Below are positions 45,055 through 53,487 of a stretch of DNA of 64,000 bases, piece by piece (position 1 is the first letter of the stretch; each line of letters opens with the position of its first letter). The notes beneath the pieces were generated by a model. That model was given only the letters and a program-made list of their open reading frames with translations. It had not been told where the DNA came from and made no database searches. Source of the stretch: Lachnospiraceae bacterium (GTDB taxonomy: Bacteria > Bacillota > Clostridia > Lachnospirales > Lachnospiraceae); NCBI GenBank assembly GCA_015057505.1, contig SVEG01000006.1:110391-174390 (forward strand). Reading direction: 5' to 3'. Made by a program: the position numbers and the translations under genes.

Positions 45055-47157
45055 ATGCAGAATTATGATGAGACTTATTTTAGGACGAAAGCAAATAGGA
45101 GAACCGGAACGATATGGCTTATTTTGATGGTTATCGTATCCATATATTATGGAGTGAAGATGAGCCAGGGCGAAGTAGCAACCGAATGGTTTATACTGTT
45201 TTCAATTATAGGTTGGGGTACATATTTAGGTGCAGGCTTGTCGCTCAAGATTAAGGGAATGGACTTTAAATTTTATAAGTGGGTAATGGCTATAGGTTAT
45301 TTGTTTTTTTATGCGGTTATAGCATGGACCTCCATGGATGAAGTGTCGTATGTATTTATTCTGCCGTTGATTTCAATATTGGTACTTTATAAAGATACCA
45401 AGCTTATCAGGTCGATGATGTGGGGGACTCTGTTTGTGCTTATCACCAGTAACTTATATAAGGGCTGGGTTAAGGATATGATGGAGTTCGTAAGCAGTGT
45501 GGATTGTGCACTTCAGTTTGCTATCGTACTTACATGTTTTTCATGTACCAGCAGAGGTATCAAGCATCTTGTTGAATCCGATGGTGCACTTACAGGTTCG
45601 ATAGAGAATAACCTTGCCAGAGTTGTTCAGACGGTTGAGAAGGTTAAGGTTGCAAGTAATTCCGTTGTTGACGGTGTTACGGTTGTAAGGGAGCTCGCAG
45701 AGGAGAATAAGCAGGGCGCAGGTAATGTCGTAAAAGGTATGCAGGAACTTTCAAGTAATAATGAGGTTCTCAATGATAAGACGATGTCTTCCATGGAGAT
45801 GACGGGCGCAATTGATACACAGGTTAGAAATGTTTCTGACCTTATGGAGCAGGTTGTTGACCTTATCGGAGCGTCTGTAGAACATGCAAATACAAGCTCA
45901 GAAGAACTTAAGGAAGTTGTTGATACCACGAACAAGATGGCTAATCTTTCTGCAGATGTTGAGAAAATCCTCGTTGAGTTTAAAGAAGAGTTCGATAATG
46001 TTAAGCAGGAGACAAGTACAATCGAGGGTATTACATCCAAGACAAACCTTCTTGCGCTTAATGCATCTATTGAGGCGGCAAGAGCAGGAGAAGCCGGTAA
46101 GGGCTTTGCGGTTGTTGCTGATGAGATTAGAGAGCTTAGTAGCGGAACACAGGTTTCTTCAAGCAGAATTATGGCAGCGCTTGCTCACCTTGAGGACACT
46201 TCGGCCAAGATGCTTGAATCAATAGAAGAGACAATTAAGCTTATTCAGATTAATATGGATAAGGTGTCGAATGTAAATAAGAGTGTTGCGGATATTACCA
46301 ATGATGCAACAAGTCTCGGAGAGAATATTCAGGTTGTTGACAGTGCGGTTAAGGAAGTGGAGGCTTCCAATAAGATACTTGTGGATAATATGAAGCAGGT
46401 ATGTGATGTCATGGAGATTATGACAGGAAGCATTAATGATGCTGAAGAGACCACAAGGACAATGCTCAGTAAGTATGAGGAGAGTGCGAGAAGTGCAATC
46501 AACATCGAGACGGTTGTCGGTCAGCTTATGGAAGAACTCGGTGTCGGTGGCTTCATGGGTGTTCATGATGTAAGCGAAGGCATGAAGGTTGCTGTTGTTT
46601 TTAACGGTAAAGAGTATTTGGGAGAAGTTATAGAACGTGCTGATAAAGAGGTACATGTAAATCTTAATGATAAGAACCGGGAATTGATTGATAAGAAGGC
46701 TAAGAGTGAGATTTGCCAGCTTAGAATAGTTGTGAACAATGTTTTGTACAGCTGGAAGGATGTGCCGATACGACTTGCAAAGGCAGGAGAAAAGGGCTCA
46801 TATATACTTGTTATAGAATCCAATCCGCAGGTATTTAACAGAAGAAAATATCCGAGAATGCCTCTTAAAAATGCTTGTATCATTAAGTTTAAGGATACAA
46901 TTTCACAGTATGACGCCAAGATGGTAAATATCAGTGCCAATGGTTTCGCGTTTGCAGTAAGAGATGCGTTGTTTGCTGATTGCAGAGGCAAAGATGTGGT
47001 TGTGGACGTTAATGACTTTGTGGTATATGGTGTAAAACAATTGGAAGGTCGCATTATTCGTAGTTCAAATAATGACGGCGAATACATAGTGGGTTGCAGA
47101 ATGCCGCAGGATAATGAAGCAATCAGAGAGTATGTAAGTCAGAATTACAGTGAATAA
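45055..47157 (+). CDS. Six-helix chemoreceptor with C-terminal PilZ c-di-GMP-binding domain
   Basis: ATG 45055 has AAGGG 9 bp upstream; ATG 45046 sits too close to that site. The 700-residue protein has a six-helix membrane domain (about 15-165), a chemoreceptor signalling domain (tip [20 protein letters not shown]), then a YcgR-N-like beta domain (about 500-590, VSEGMKVAVVFNGKEYLGEV) and a PilZ domain (about 595-700). The c-di-GMP motifs are intact: RRKYPR at 596-601 and VNISANGFAFAV. It should couple c-di-GMP level to the chemotaxis arrays, and so to swimming. The diguanylate cyclase at 24539-25897 is a possible source. Confidence 0.93.
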   Translation: MQNYDETYFRTKANRRTGTIWLILMVIVSIYYGVKMSQGEVATEWFILFSIIGWGTYLGAGLSLKIKGMDFKFYKWVMAIGYLFFYAVIAWTSMDEVSYVFILPLISILVLYKDTKLIRSMMWGTLFVLITSNLYKGWVKDMMEFVSSVDCALQFAIVLTCFSCTSRGIKHLVESDGALTGSIENNLARVVQTVEKVKVASNSVVDGVTVVRELAEENKQGAGNVVKGMQELSSNNEVLNDKTMSSMEMTGAIDTQVRNVSDLMEQVVDLIGASVEHANTSSEELKEVVDTTNKMANLSADVEKILVEFKEEFDNVKQETSTIEGITSKTNLLALNASIEAARAGEAGKGFAVVADEIRELSSGTQVSSSRIMAALAHLEDTSAKMLESIEETIKLIQINMDKVSNVNKSVADITNDATSLGENIQVVDSAVKEVEASNKILVDNMKQVCDVMEIMTGSINDAEETTRTMLSKYEESARSAINIETVVGQLMEELGVGGFMGVHDVSEGMKVAVVFNGKEYLGEVIERADKEVHVNLNDKNRELIDKKAKSEICQLRIVVNNVLYSWKDVPIRLAKAGEKGSYILVIESNPQVFNRRKYPRMPLKNACIIKFKDTISQYDAKMVNISANGFAFAVRDALFADCRGKDVVVDVNDFVVYGVKQLEGRIIRSSNNDGEYIVGCRMPQDNEAIREYVSQNYSE

Positions 47158-47161
47158 TTAT

Positions 47162-47191
47162 AAAAAACTCCTCGCTTTGAGGAGTTTTTTT
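47162..47191 (+). terminator. Terminator after the PilZ chemoreceptor
   Basis: A 12-bp perfect stem (47162-47173 with 47179-47190), loop GCTTT, ending in a run of seven T. Confidence 0.92.
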
Positions 47192-47192
47192 G

Positions 47193-47221
47193 TTGTGAAT
47201 ATTCAAGAAAAGAGTTATAAT
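47193..47221 (+). promoter_or_regulatory. Promoter of the phenylacetate-CoA ligase gene
   Basis: TTGTGA (47193-47198) and exact TATAAT (47216-47221), 17-bp spacer, 41 bp before the start. Confidence 0.65.
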
Positions 47222-47262
47222 AATTCAAAAGAAATTTTTGAGTATCATAAAGGAGAAGAACT

Positions 47263-48570
47263 ATGGCAAAGAGATACTACCAGCCGGAGATAGAAACAAT
47301 GCCGGTAGAGCAGATTAAAGCGCTGCAGAGCGAAAGACTTGTTAAACAGGTTAAGCACGTGTGGGATAATGTTCCATATTACCGCGCGAAGATGGAAGCA
47401 AAGGGAGTAACTCCCGATGATATTAAAGGAATAGAGGATTTACATAAGCTTCCTTTTCTTACAAAGGATGATTTGCGTGATGCATATCCTTACGGACTTC
47501 TCGGTAAGCCGCTTAAGGATTGTGTTCGTATTCAGTCTACAAGCGGTACGACAGGAAGAAGAGTTGTTGCATTTTATACACAGCACGATATTGATTTGTG
47601 GGAGGATTGCTGTGCAAGAGCCATTACGGCAGTCGGAGGAACGGATGAAGACGTTGTTCAGGTTGCTTACGGCTACGGCCTTTTCACAGGCGGCCCCGGT
47701 CTTAACGGCGGTTCACACAAGGTAGGAAGCCTTACGATTCCTATGTCATCCGGTAATACGGACAGACAGATTCAGTTTATGACAGACCTCGGTGCAACAA
47801 TTCTTTGTTGTACACCTTCATATGCGGCATATCTCGGAGAGTCAATTGAAGAGAAAGGCGTAAAAGATCAGCTTAAGCTTAAAGCCGGTATTTTCGGTGC
47901 GGAAGCATGGACTGAAGAGATGCGCCATGATATTGAGCAGAAGCTTGGCATTAAGGCTTATGATATTTACGGATTGACAGAGACAAGCGGTCCCGGTGTA
48001 TCCTTTGAGTGTGAAGAACAGACAGGTATGCATATCAATGAGGATCATTTCATTGCGGAGATTATTAATCCCGATACAGGGGAGGTTCTTCCGGAAGGCG
48101 AAAAGGGTGAGCTTGTATTTACAAGTATCACAAAAGAGGCATTCCCGCTCTTGAGATACAGAACGAAGGATCTTTGCGTACTTACAAGAAAGCCCTGCTC
48201 ATGCGGCAGAACTCATATTAAGATGTGTAAGCCCATGGGACGTAGCGATGATATGCTTATCATTCGTGGTGTTAACGTGTTCCCGTCACAGATTGAGACG
48301 GTACTTCTTAATGAAGGTATGACACCTAACTATCAGATTATCGTAGACAGAGTTAACAACAATGATACATTCGATATCAATGTAGAGATGTCCCAAGAGA
48401 TGTTTTCAGATAATCTTGCAGAGGTTACCGCTAAAGAGAAGCAGCTTGTTGCGGCACTTAAGGCTATGCTCGGTATCCAGGCAAAGGTGCATCTTGTTGC
48501 ACCTAAGTCCATCACGAGAAGTGAAGGCAAGGCAGTGAGAGTTATTGATAAGAGAAAACTTTACGGTTAA
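47263..48570 (+). CDS. paaK: Phenylacetate-CoA ligase
   Basis: Joins an aryl acetate to CoA using ATP via an acyl-adenylate. The 435-residue protein carries the ANL-superfamily P-loop STSGTTGRRVVAFYT, the family segment YGYGLFTGGPGLNGGSHKVG, the adenylate-binding YGLTETSGPGVSFEC and the hinge/C-terminal RSDDMLIIRGVNVFPSQIE. The cysteines in TRKPCSCGRTH match the PaaK metal-like site. In anaerobes this gene often sits with indolepyruvate oxidoreductase genes; here only the ACT gene accompanies it. It may handle aryl acids from aromatic amino-acid fermentation. AAGGAGAAG is the ribosome site. Confidence 0.94.
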   Translation: MAKRYYQPEIETMPVEQIKALQSERLVKQVKHVWDNVPYYRAKMEAKGVTPDDIKGIEDLHKLPFLTKDDLRDAYPYGLLGKPLKDCVRIQSTSGTTGRRVVAFYTQHDIDLWEDCCARAITAVGGTDEDVVQVAYGYGLFTGGPGLNGGSHKVGSLTIPMSSGNTDRQIQFMTDLGATILCCTPSYAAYLGESIEEKGVKDQLKLKAGIFGAEAWTEEMRHDIEQKLGIKAYDIYGLTETSGPGVSFECEEQTGMHINEDHFIAEIINPDTGEVLPEGEKGELVFTSITKEAFPLLRYRTKDLCVLTRKPCSCGRTHIKMCKPMGRSDDMLIIRGVNVFPSQIETVLLNEGMTPNYQIIVDRVNNNDTFDINVEMSQEMFSDNLAEVTAKEKQLVAALKAMLGIQAKVHLVAPKSITRSEGKAVRVIDKRKLYG

Positions 48571-48593
48571 TCGTCAGAAAGGAAGGTATGAAT

Positions 48594-49025
48594 ATGGCAG
48601 TTAAACAGATTTCTGTATTTGTTGAAAATAGAAGCGGCGGTCTTGCGGATGTTACAAAGGCGCTCGCAGACGCAGGGGTTAATATCAGGGCACTTTCAAT
48701 ATCAGAGACATCGGATTTCGGTATTTTAAGACTTATTGTCGATGATGTTTTTGCGGCAGGTAATGCTCTTAAGGAGAATGGTCATATATATTCTCTTACA
48801 GATGTTATCGCAGTTGCAGGCGAGGATAAGCCGGGTAGTATTGCTAATATTATGGCAGTTCTTGCGACCGCCAATATCAGTCTTGATTATGCATATGCTT
48901 TCTTCGCGGAGAGCAAGGAGCTTGCATATATGATTATTAAGGTTGGCGATAGGGAACTTGCTAAGAAGGTTCTTAAAGAGAATAAGATTCCCATGGTCAG
49001 CGCAGAGGAAATTGCTAATTTGTAA
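48594..49025 (+). CDS. Tandem ACT-domain protein
   Basis: A 143-residue protein made of two ACT domains (about 3-68 and 70-140): KQISVFVENRSGGLADVTKA opens the first and VAGEDKPGSIANIMAVLA the second. ACT domains bind amino acids. ATG 48594 is favoured because AAAGGAAGG lies 7 bp upstream of it; ATG 48588 would be too close. It follows paaK by 23 bp. Small ACT proteins accompany PaaK in many anaerobes and are assumed to sense aromatic or branched amino acids. Confidence 0.88.
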   Translation: MAVKQISVFVENRSGGLADVTKALADAGVNIRALSISETSDFGILRLIVDDVFAAGNALKENGHIYSLTDVIAVAGEDKPGSIANIMAVLATANISLDYAYAFFAESKELAYMIIKVGDRELAKKVLKENKIPMVSAEEIANL

Positions 49026-49036
49026 TTATAATGAAC

Positions 49037-49066
49037 GGGACCGCCGAATATAGTGCGGTCTCTTTT
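49037..49066 (+). terminator. Terminator after the ACT gene
   Basis: An 8-bp GC-rich stem (49037-49044 with 49055-49062, one wobble) followed by TTTTGTTG. Confidence 0.78.
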
Positions 49067-49213
49067 GTTGTACAGAATTATGTCGCTAATGGTAGTTATA
49101 TGGTTTAAACAGGTAAATATGGGAAGAGGAAGAAATGGCTGAAACGGGTAGACAACATTATAGAAAAAGATTAAAATAAGTTTAAACAAAAGATTAAGGC
49201 GGAGGCTTTTATA

Positions 49214-50617
49214 ATGAAAAATAATATTAAGGTGTGTTACATAGGCGGAGGCTCTAAGCTTTGGGCGAGAATATTTATGTCGGATCTGGCGGTTACGGAA
49301 GGATTGTCGGGCGAGATGGCTCTTTATGATATAGATAAAGAAGCGGCAGAACGCAATGCCAGGATAGGAGAGCATATTAATAATAATCCCAATACTAAAT
49401 CAAAGCTCGAATATAAAGTATATGACAGACTTGAGGATGCGCTTCGCGGTGCAACCTTTGTGCTTTTGTCGATTCTTCCCGGGACTTTTAAGGAAATGAG
49501 GAGTGATGTTCATGCTCCCGAGAAGTACGGTATATATCAGTCTGTGGGCGACACTGCAGGACCCGGAGGGGTTTTGAGAGCCATGCGTACCGTGCCGATT
49601 TATGAGGAGTTTGCAAAGAAGATTAAAGATATTTGTCCGAATGCATGGGTAATTAATTTTACTAACCCCATGAGTATATGTATGAAGGTTTTATATGATG
49701 TGTTCCCGGAGATTAAGGCCTTTGGATGCTGCCATGAGGTGTTTCATGCGCAGGAACTTCTTACAGTTATGCTTAAGGAACTCCGAGGTGTTAAGGTACA
49801 CAGAAGTAAAATATATACGGATGCCTGTGGCATCAATCATTTTACGTGGATTACCGCGGCAAAGTATGAAGATATTGATTTGATGGAGCTCATACCCGAA
49901 TTTATTGATAAATTTGGCGAAGAGGGTTATTTTGAGCGAGAGGGTGAGGACAGGTTTAAATTTAAGACTGACCCGTTTGCTTATGGTAACAAAGTTAAAT
50001 TTGATCTTTATGAAAAGTTTGGCGCGCTTGCGGCGGCAGGAGACAGACATCTTGCCGAGTTTATGCCAAACAAATGGTATCTTAAAGATCCCGAGACTGT
50101 TAAAGAATGGCAGTTTAATCTTACAACAGTTGATTTTAGGGAAGAAAACCAAGCAAATCAAATTGCGGATACGATAGCAATGGCAGAGGGCAGAAAGGAA
50201 TTTAAGGTTGTTAAGTCTGATGAGGAGGCGGTTGAACTTATGACTGCGATTCTCGGAGGTGAAACAATTGTATCCAATGTCAATATGCCGAATCGTGGTC
50301 AAATGCCACAGATGCCGCTTGGCTCGATTGTAGAGACTAATTGTGTGTTTACAAGTGATTCGGTAATACCGGTTATGGCTAAGCCGCTTCCGGAAGGTGC
50401 CTGCAATCTTGTATACAGATGTTGCGTAAATATTGATATGACATATGAAGGCATTAAGGAAAGAAATCTTGATAAAATTTATCAGGCATTTGCCAATCAG
50501 CCCTTATGCAATACTTTAAGTATTGACGAATCCAAGGAATTATTTAAGGAAATGTGTATAAATACAAGGGAATATCTCGATTCGTATTATGACTTAAATA
50601 CTTATTTTGGGGTATAA
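49214..50617 (+). CDS. Family 4 glycoside hydrolase, probably alpha-galacturonidase
   Basis: GH4 enzymes use NAD and a divalent metal for redox-assisted cleavage. The 467-residue protein has the Rossmann start VCYIGGGSKLWARIF, then GDTAGPGGVLRAMRTVPIY, NFTNPMSICMKVLYD, the metal/substrate motif GCCHEVFHAQELL and GINHFTWIT. The CHEV version of the Cys-His motif and the general sequence point to the LplD/alpha-galacturonidase side of the family rather than phospho-glucosidases; this is family recall, not proof. The next genes encode a large sugar ABC importer and an RpiB-type isomerase, fitting uronide breakdown. GGAGG is 8 bp upstream. Confidence 0.9.
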   Translation: MKNNIKVCYIGGGSKLWARIFMSDLAVTEGLSGEMALYDIDKEAAERNARIGEHINNNPNTKSKLEYKVYDRLEDALRGATFVLLSILPGTFKEMRSDVHAPEKYGIYQSVGDTAGPGGVLRAMRTVPIYEEFAKKIKDICPNAWVINFTNPMSICMKVLYDVFPEIKAFGCCHEVFHAQELLTVMLKELRGVKVHRSKIYTDACGINHFTWITAAKYEDIDLMELIPEFIDKFGEEGYFEREGEDRFKFKTDPFAYGNKVKFDLYEKFGALAAAGDRHLAEFMPNKWYLKDPETVKEWQFNLTTVDFREENQANQIADTIAMAEGRKEFKVVKSDEEAVELMTAILGGETIVSNVNMPNRGQMPQMPLGSIVETNCVFTSDSVIPVMAKPLPEGACNLVYRCCVNIDMTYEGIKERNLDKIYQAFANQPLCNTLSIDESKELFKEMCINTREYLDSYYDLNTYFGV

Positions 50618-50844
50618 AACAGCGGTTTTCATGCCGATTGGCAATGTGTAATCTTAATTTTTTGTGCAATATATCCAAAAAACAATCTTCAAATTTTATG
50701 TTATGGGGTAGAATTACAACATGATATCAAAAAAATTAAGATAATAAAAATACATGGTCAAAAAAATCAAGGAAAAAATAAATTGTGTGATGTAAAATGA
50801 GTATACACGATAAATATTAGAATAGGGACAGAAGTTTAAGTTTT

Positions 50845-51453
50845 ATGAATCAGATTACTTTTAAGCAGTATCGTAATATAGATTTGGTTATATGGACTGT
50901 ACTTTTGGTTATATTCGAGACGATTACCACATTTGCCACTACGAAGTGGTTTACCGCACAGGCGGTCGCTATATCCATAAGCCTTGCGCTTATATGTATC
51001 GTGATGATGCGGTGGAGCGGATATGCAGCGATACTTGCGGTGGTCGGAGGTTTTGTTTACTGCCTTGCTTCGGGAGCAGAGCCGAAACAGTATCTTATAT
51101 ATTGTGCCGGAAATCTGTTTTCGTTGATTGCGTTATTGCTCTTTAAGCTTTTTGATAAAGAGAAGATACGCACCGGTGTTTGGAAGCTTGTGCTTTTTGT
51201 GCTGATGGCATACATCGGCATGGCGGTCGGAAGAGGGGTTGTAACACTTTTCTTTGGCGGTGACATTAACGCATTTGTGGTATTTGCGACGACAGACATT
51301 ATTTCACTTTTGTTTGCGGAGGTTATACTTATATTACTTCGCAAGTCGGAGGGAATGATAGAAGACCAGAAGTCATATCTTCTCAGGCTCGATAGGGAGA
51401 AGAAAGAGAAAGAAAACGTTTATGCAGAACAAAAAACGGAGGAATTTTTATGA
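50845..51453 (+). CDS. Small integral membrane protein of the sugar ABC operon
   Basis: A 202-residue protein with about five or six transmembrane helices up to residue 165 and a charged cytoplasmic tail rich in Lys and Glu. MRWSGYAAILAVVGGFVYCL followed by ASGAEPKQYLIYCAGN, and a final helix region FFGGDINAFVVFATTDIISL, recall ECF substrate-binding subunits, but the match is only in style. Its stop overlaps the ABC permease start (ATGA), so it is part of the transporter operon. No ribosome site stands out before ATG. Function unknown. Confidence 0.72.
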   Translation: MNQITFKQYRNIDLVIWTVLLVIFETITTFATTKWFTAQAVAISISLALICIVMMRWSGYAAILAVVGGFVYCLASGAEPKQYLIYCAGNLFSLIALLLFKLFDKEKIRTGVWKLVLFVLMAYIGMAVGRGVVTLFFGGDINAFVVFATTDIISLLFAEVILILLRKSEGMIEDQKSYLLRLDREKKEKENVYAEQKTEEFL

Positions 51454-52508
51454 AACTAAAAGCCGATGATTATCTCGTATATGATGCGGGAACGGGGAAG
51501 TACAGTGAGGATGCCGAGCAGGCGGTCAGAGATGATGTTGAGAAGCATCATTGGCTGAATGTGGCAAGGACAATCGCTAAGGATTGGCGTTTGTACCTTA
51601 TGCTTGTGCCGATGATTCTTGTATTCCTGTTTTGGAGATACTTTCCGATGTATGAGCTCCTCAGTTGTTTCAAGGTAGAGGATGCCACACTTGATGTTGC
51701 GGACCAGTTATATGCGGGCTTCTCATATTTTAAGACATTGTTCTCGGGAGAATCGGGACTTTCAATTCAGTTTTGGAGAGCGTTCCGTAATACGTTCTTA
51801 CTTAGTTTTTACGGACTTTGCTTCGGTTTCCCGATGCCGATTATTGTTGCGCTTTTCTTCAACGAAATCCGTTCCAACATAGCGAGAAGTATTTATCAGG
51901 TTATTACATATTTGCCTAAGTTTATTTCAACGGTTATCATGACATCACTCGTAACGATGCTCGTTCGTCAGTCTTCACCTCTTGCAGGTATGGAGATGGG
52001 TGTTATTTCAAAGCTTCTTGTCAGCCTTGGCTGGATAACGGAAGAGGTTGGTAATGCAGGTCTTCTGAACGACCCGGGCTTCTTCAGAGCAATTTATCAG
52101 ATAAGTGGTGTTTGGGAAGGCGCAGGTTACGACAGTATCGTATACTTTGCCGCAATCATTGCTATTTCACTTACAAGCTATGAAGCTGCACAGATTGACG
52201 GTGCAGGCAAGATGGCACAGATGAGATATGTAGTATTACCTTCGATTCTTTCAACGGTAGTTATCATGCTTATCAACCGTATCGGTTCACTTCTTAGTAT
52301 CGGATACGAGAAAGTATTGTTGCTTTATAATCCCAATACTTACGTTACGGCAGATGTTGTTTCTACATTTGCACAGCGTTACGGTATTACGGACGGTCTC
52401 GTTGGTATCGCATCCTCTGCGGAGATGCTTAACAACGTAGTGGGTATGATCCTTGTTATTTCGGCTAACACGATAGCCCGCAAGGCATCAGATGTTTCAT
52501 TATATTAA
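51450..52508 (+). CDS. Sugar ABC transporter permease (LplB/YteP-like)
   Basis: First inner-membrane subunit of a CUT1-type importer. The 352-residue protein has a long hydrophilic N-terminus (about 1-45) not usual in the family, then six helices. The coupling loop for the ATPase is SYEAAQIDGAGKMAQMRYVV, a clear EAA motif. The helix segment FWRAFRNTFLLSFYGLCFGF matches the LplB/YteP group, which imports uronate-rich oligosaccharides in Bacillus. The gene overlaps its upstream neighbour by 4 bp and precedes the second permease by 14 bp. Confidence 0.93.
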   Translation: MKLKADDYLVYDAGTGKYSEDAEQAVRDDVEKHHWLNVARTIAKDWRLYLMLVPMILVFLFWRYFPMYELLSCFKVEDATLDVADQLYAGFSYFKTLFSGESGLSIQFWRAFRNTFLLSFYGLCFGFPMPIIVALFFNEIRSNIARSIYQVITYLPKFISTVIMTSLVTMLVRQSSPLAGMEMGVISKLLVSLGWITEEVGNAGLLNDPGFFRAIYQISGVWEGAGYDSIVYFAAIIAISLTSYEAAQIDGAGKMAQMRYVVLPSILSTVVIMLINRIGSLLSIGYEKVLLLYNPNTYVTADVVSTFAQRYGITDGLVGIASSAEMLNNVVGMILVISANTIARKASDVSLY

Positions 52509-52522
52509 GGAGGTACTTCTGA

Positions 52523-53413
52523 ATGAAAAGAAAACTTGAAGTATCCGAGCTTATATTTAAGATTATCAGTTATGTGTTCCTTACGGTGTTTGCAGTATCC
52601 TGTTTGTATCCGTTTTTATATGCAATTTCAGCCGCAATCAGCGGTAGAGAGGCTGTAGAATACGGACAGATAGTATTGCTTCCGAAGGCAGTTCAGTTTG
52701 AAGCGTTCCTTGGTATGTTTAACAATAACATGTTCTGGAATTCATATACGAATACATTGTTCCTTACTTTCTTTGGTACACTTTGGGCAATGGGATTCTC
52801 AATTCTCGGTGGTTATGCTCTTTCCAAGAAGAGACTTATGTTCCGTAAGGGATTTAACTTCTTCCTCGTATTTACGATGTGGTTCTCTGCAGGTCTTGTA
52901 CCGCAGTACAGAAACTACCTCGATACCAAGGAAGTATTCAACTCGGTAGGTATCATGGACGACAAGTGGCTCGTAGTTATTGCGATGGGTATGGGCGCCA
53001 TGAATATTATCCTTCTTCGTAACGCATTTGAAGGCGTTCCGGCCGAGATTGAAGAGGCTGCTATCGTTGACGGTGCTACAGAGATGCAGGTTCTTAGCAA
53101 GGTTTATATCCCGATGAGTAAGTCAACAATTGCTACGGTTGCATTGTTCTTCGCAATTTCAAGATGGAACGGTTATTTCTGGGCAAGACAGATGATCAGT
53201 AATGCCAACGAGCATCCGCTCCAGGTATTTATCCGTCTCAAACTTGAGGAAATCCAGGATCCGGATATCATGACAGGTTGGGATAAGATATATGCAGCAG
53301 ATTCAGTTATCTATGCTCTTATCGTTTGTTCAATTATTCCGATACTTATTATTTACCCCTTCATTCAGAAGTATTTCGCTAAGGGCGTAAATATGGGTGG
53401 CGTTAAGGAATAG
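52523..53413 (+). CDS. Sugar ABC transporter permease (YtcP/AraQ-like)
   Basis: Second permease subunit, 296 residues with six helices. Its coupling loop is EIEEAAIVDGATEMQVLSKV, and the start YVFLTVFAVSCLYPFLYAIS with the end IQKYFAKGVNMGGVKE is the YtcP pattern. AAGGAGG gives a strong ribosome site. It pairs with the preceding permease to form the channel. Confidence 0.94.
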   Translation: MKRKLEVSELIFKIISYVFLTVFAVSCLYPFLYAISAAISGREAVEYGQIVLLPKAVQFEAFLGMFNNNMFWNSYTNTLFLTFFGTLWAMGFSILGGYALSKKRLMFRKGFNFFLVFTMWFSAGLVPQYRNYLDTKEVFNSVGIMDDKWLVVIAMGMGAMNIILLRNAFEGVPAEIEEAAIVDGATEMQVLSKVYIPMSKSTIATVALFFAISRWNGYFWARQMISNANEHPLQVFIRLKLEEIQDPDIMTGWDKIYAADSVIYALIVCSIIPILIIYPFIQKYFAKGVNMGGVKE

Positions 53414-53487
53414 TCGCGATACGGCAGACATTGGTTATTATTGCTATAAGCATTTAATAATAAATTAATTAAAAGTGGAGGTACAAA

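Noticed and set aside
50618-50844. Promoter and operator for the sugar ABC operon
   Set aside because: The region is A/T-rich with several weak -10-like boxes (e.g. TAGAAT at 50709) but none with a convincing -35; no clear inverted repeat operator was found.
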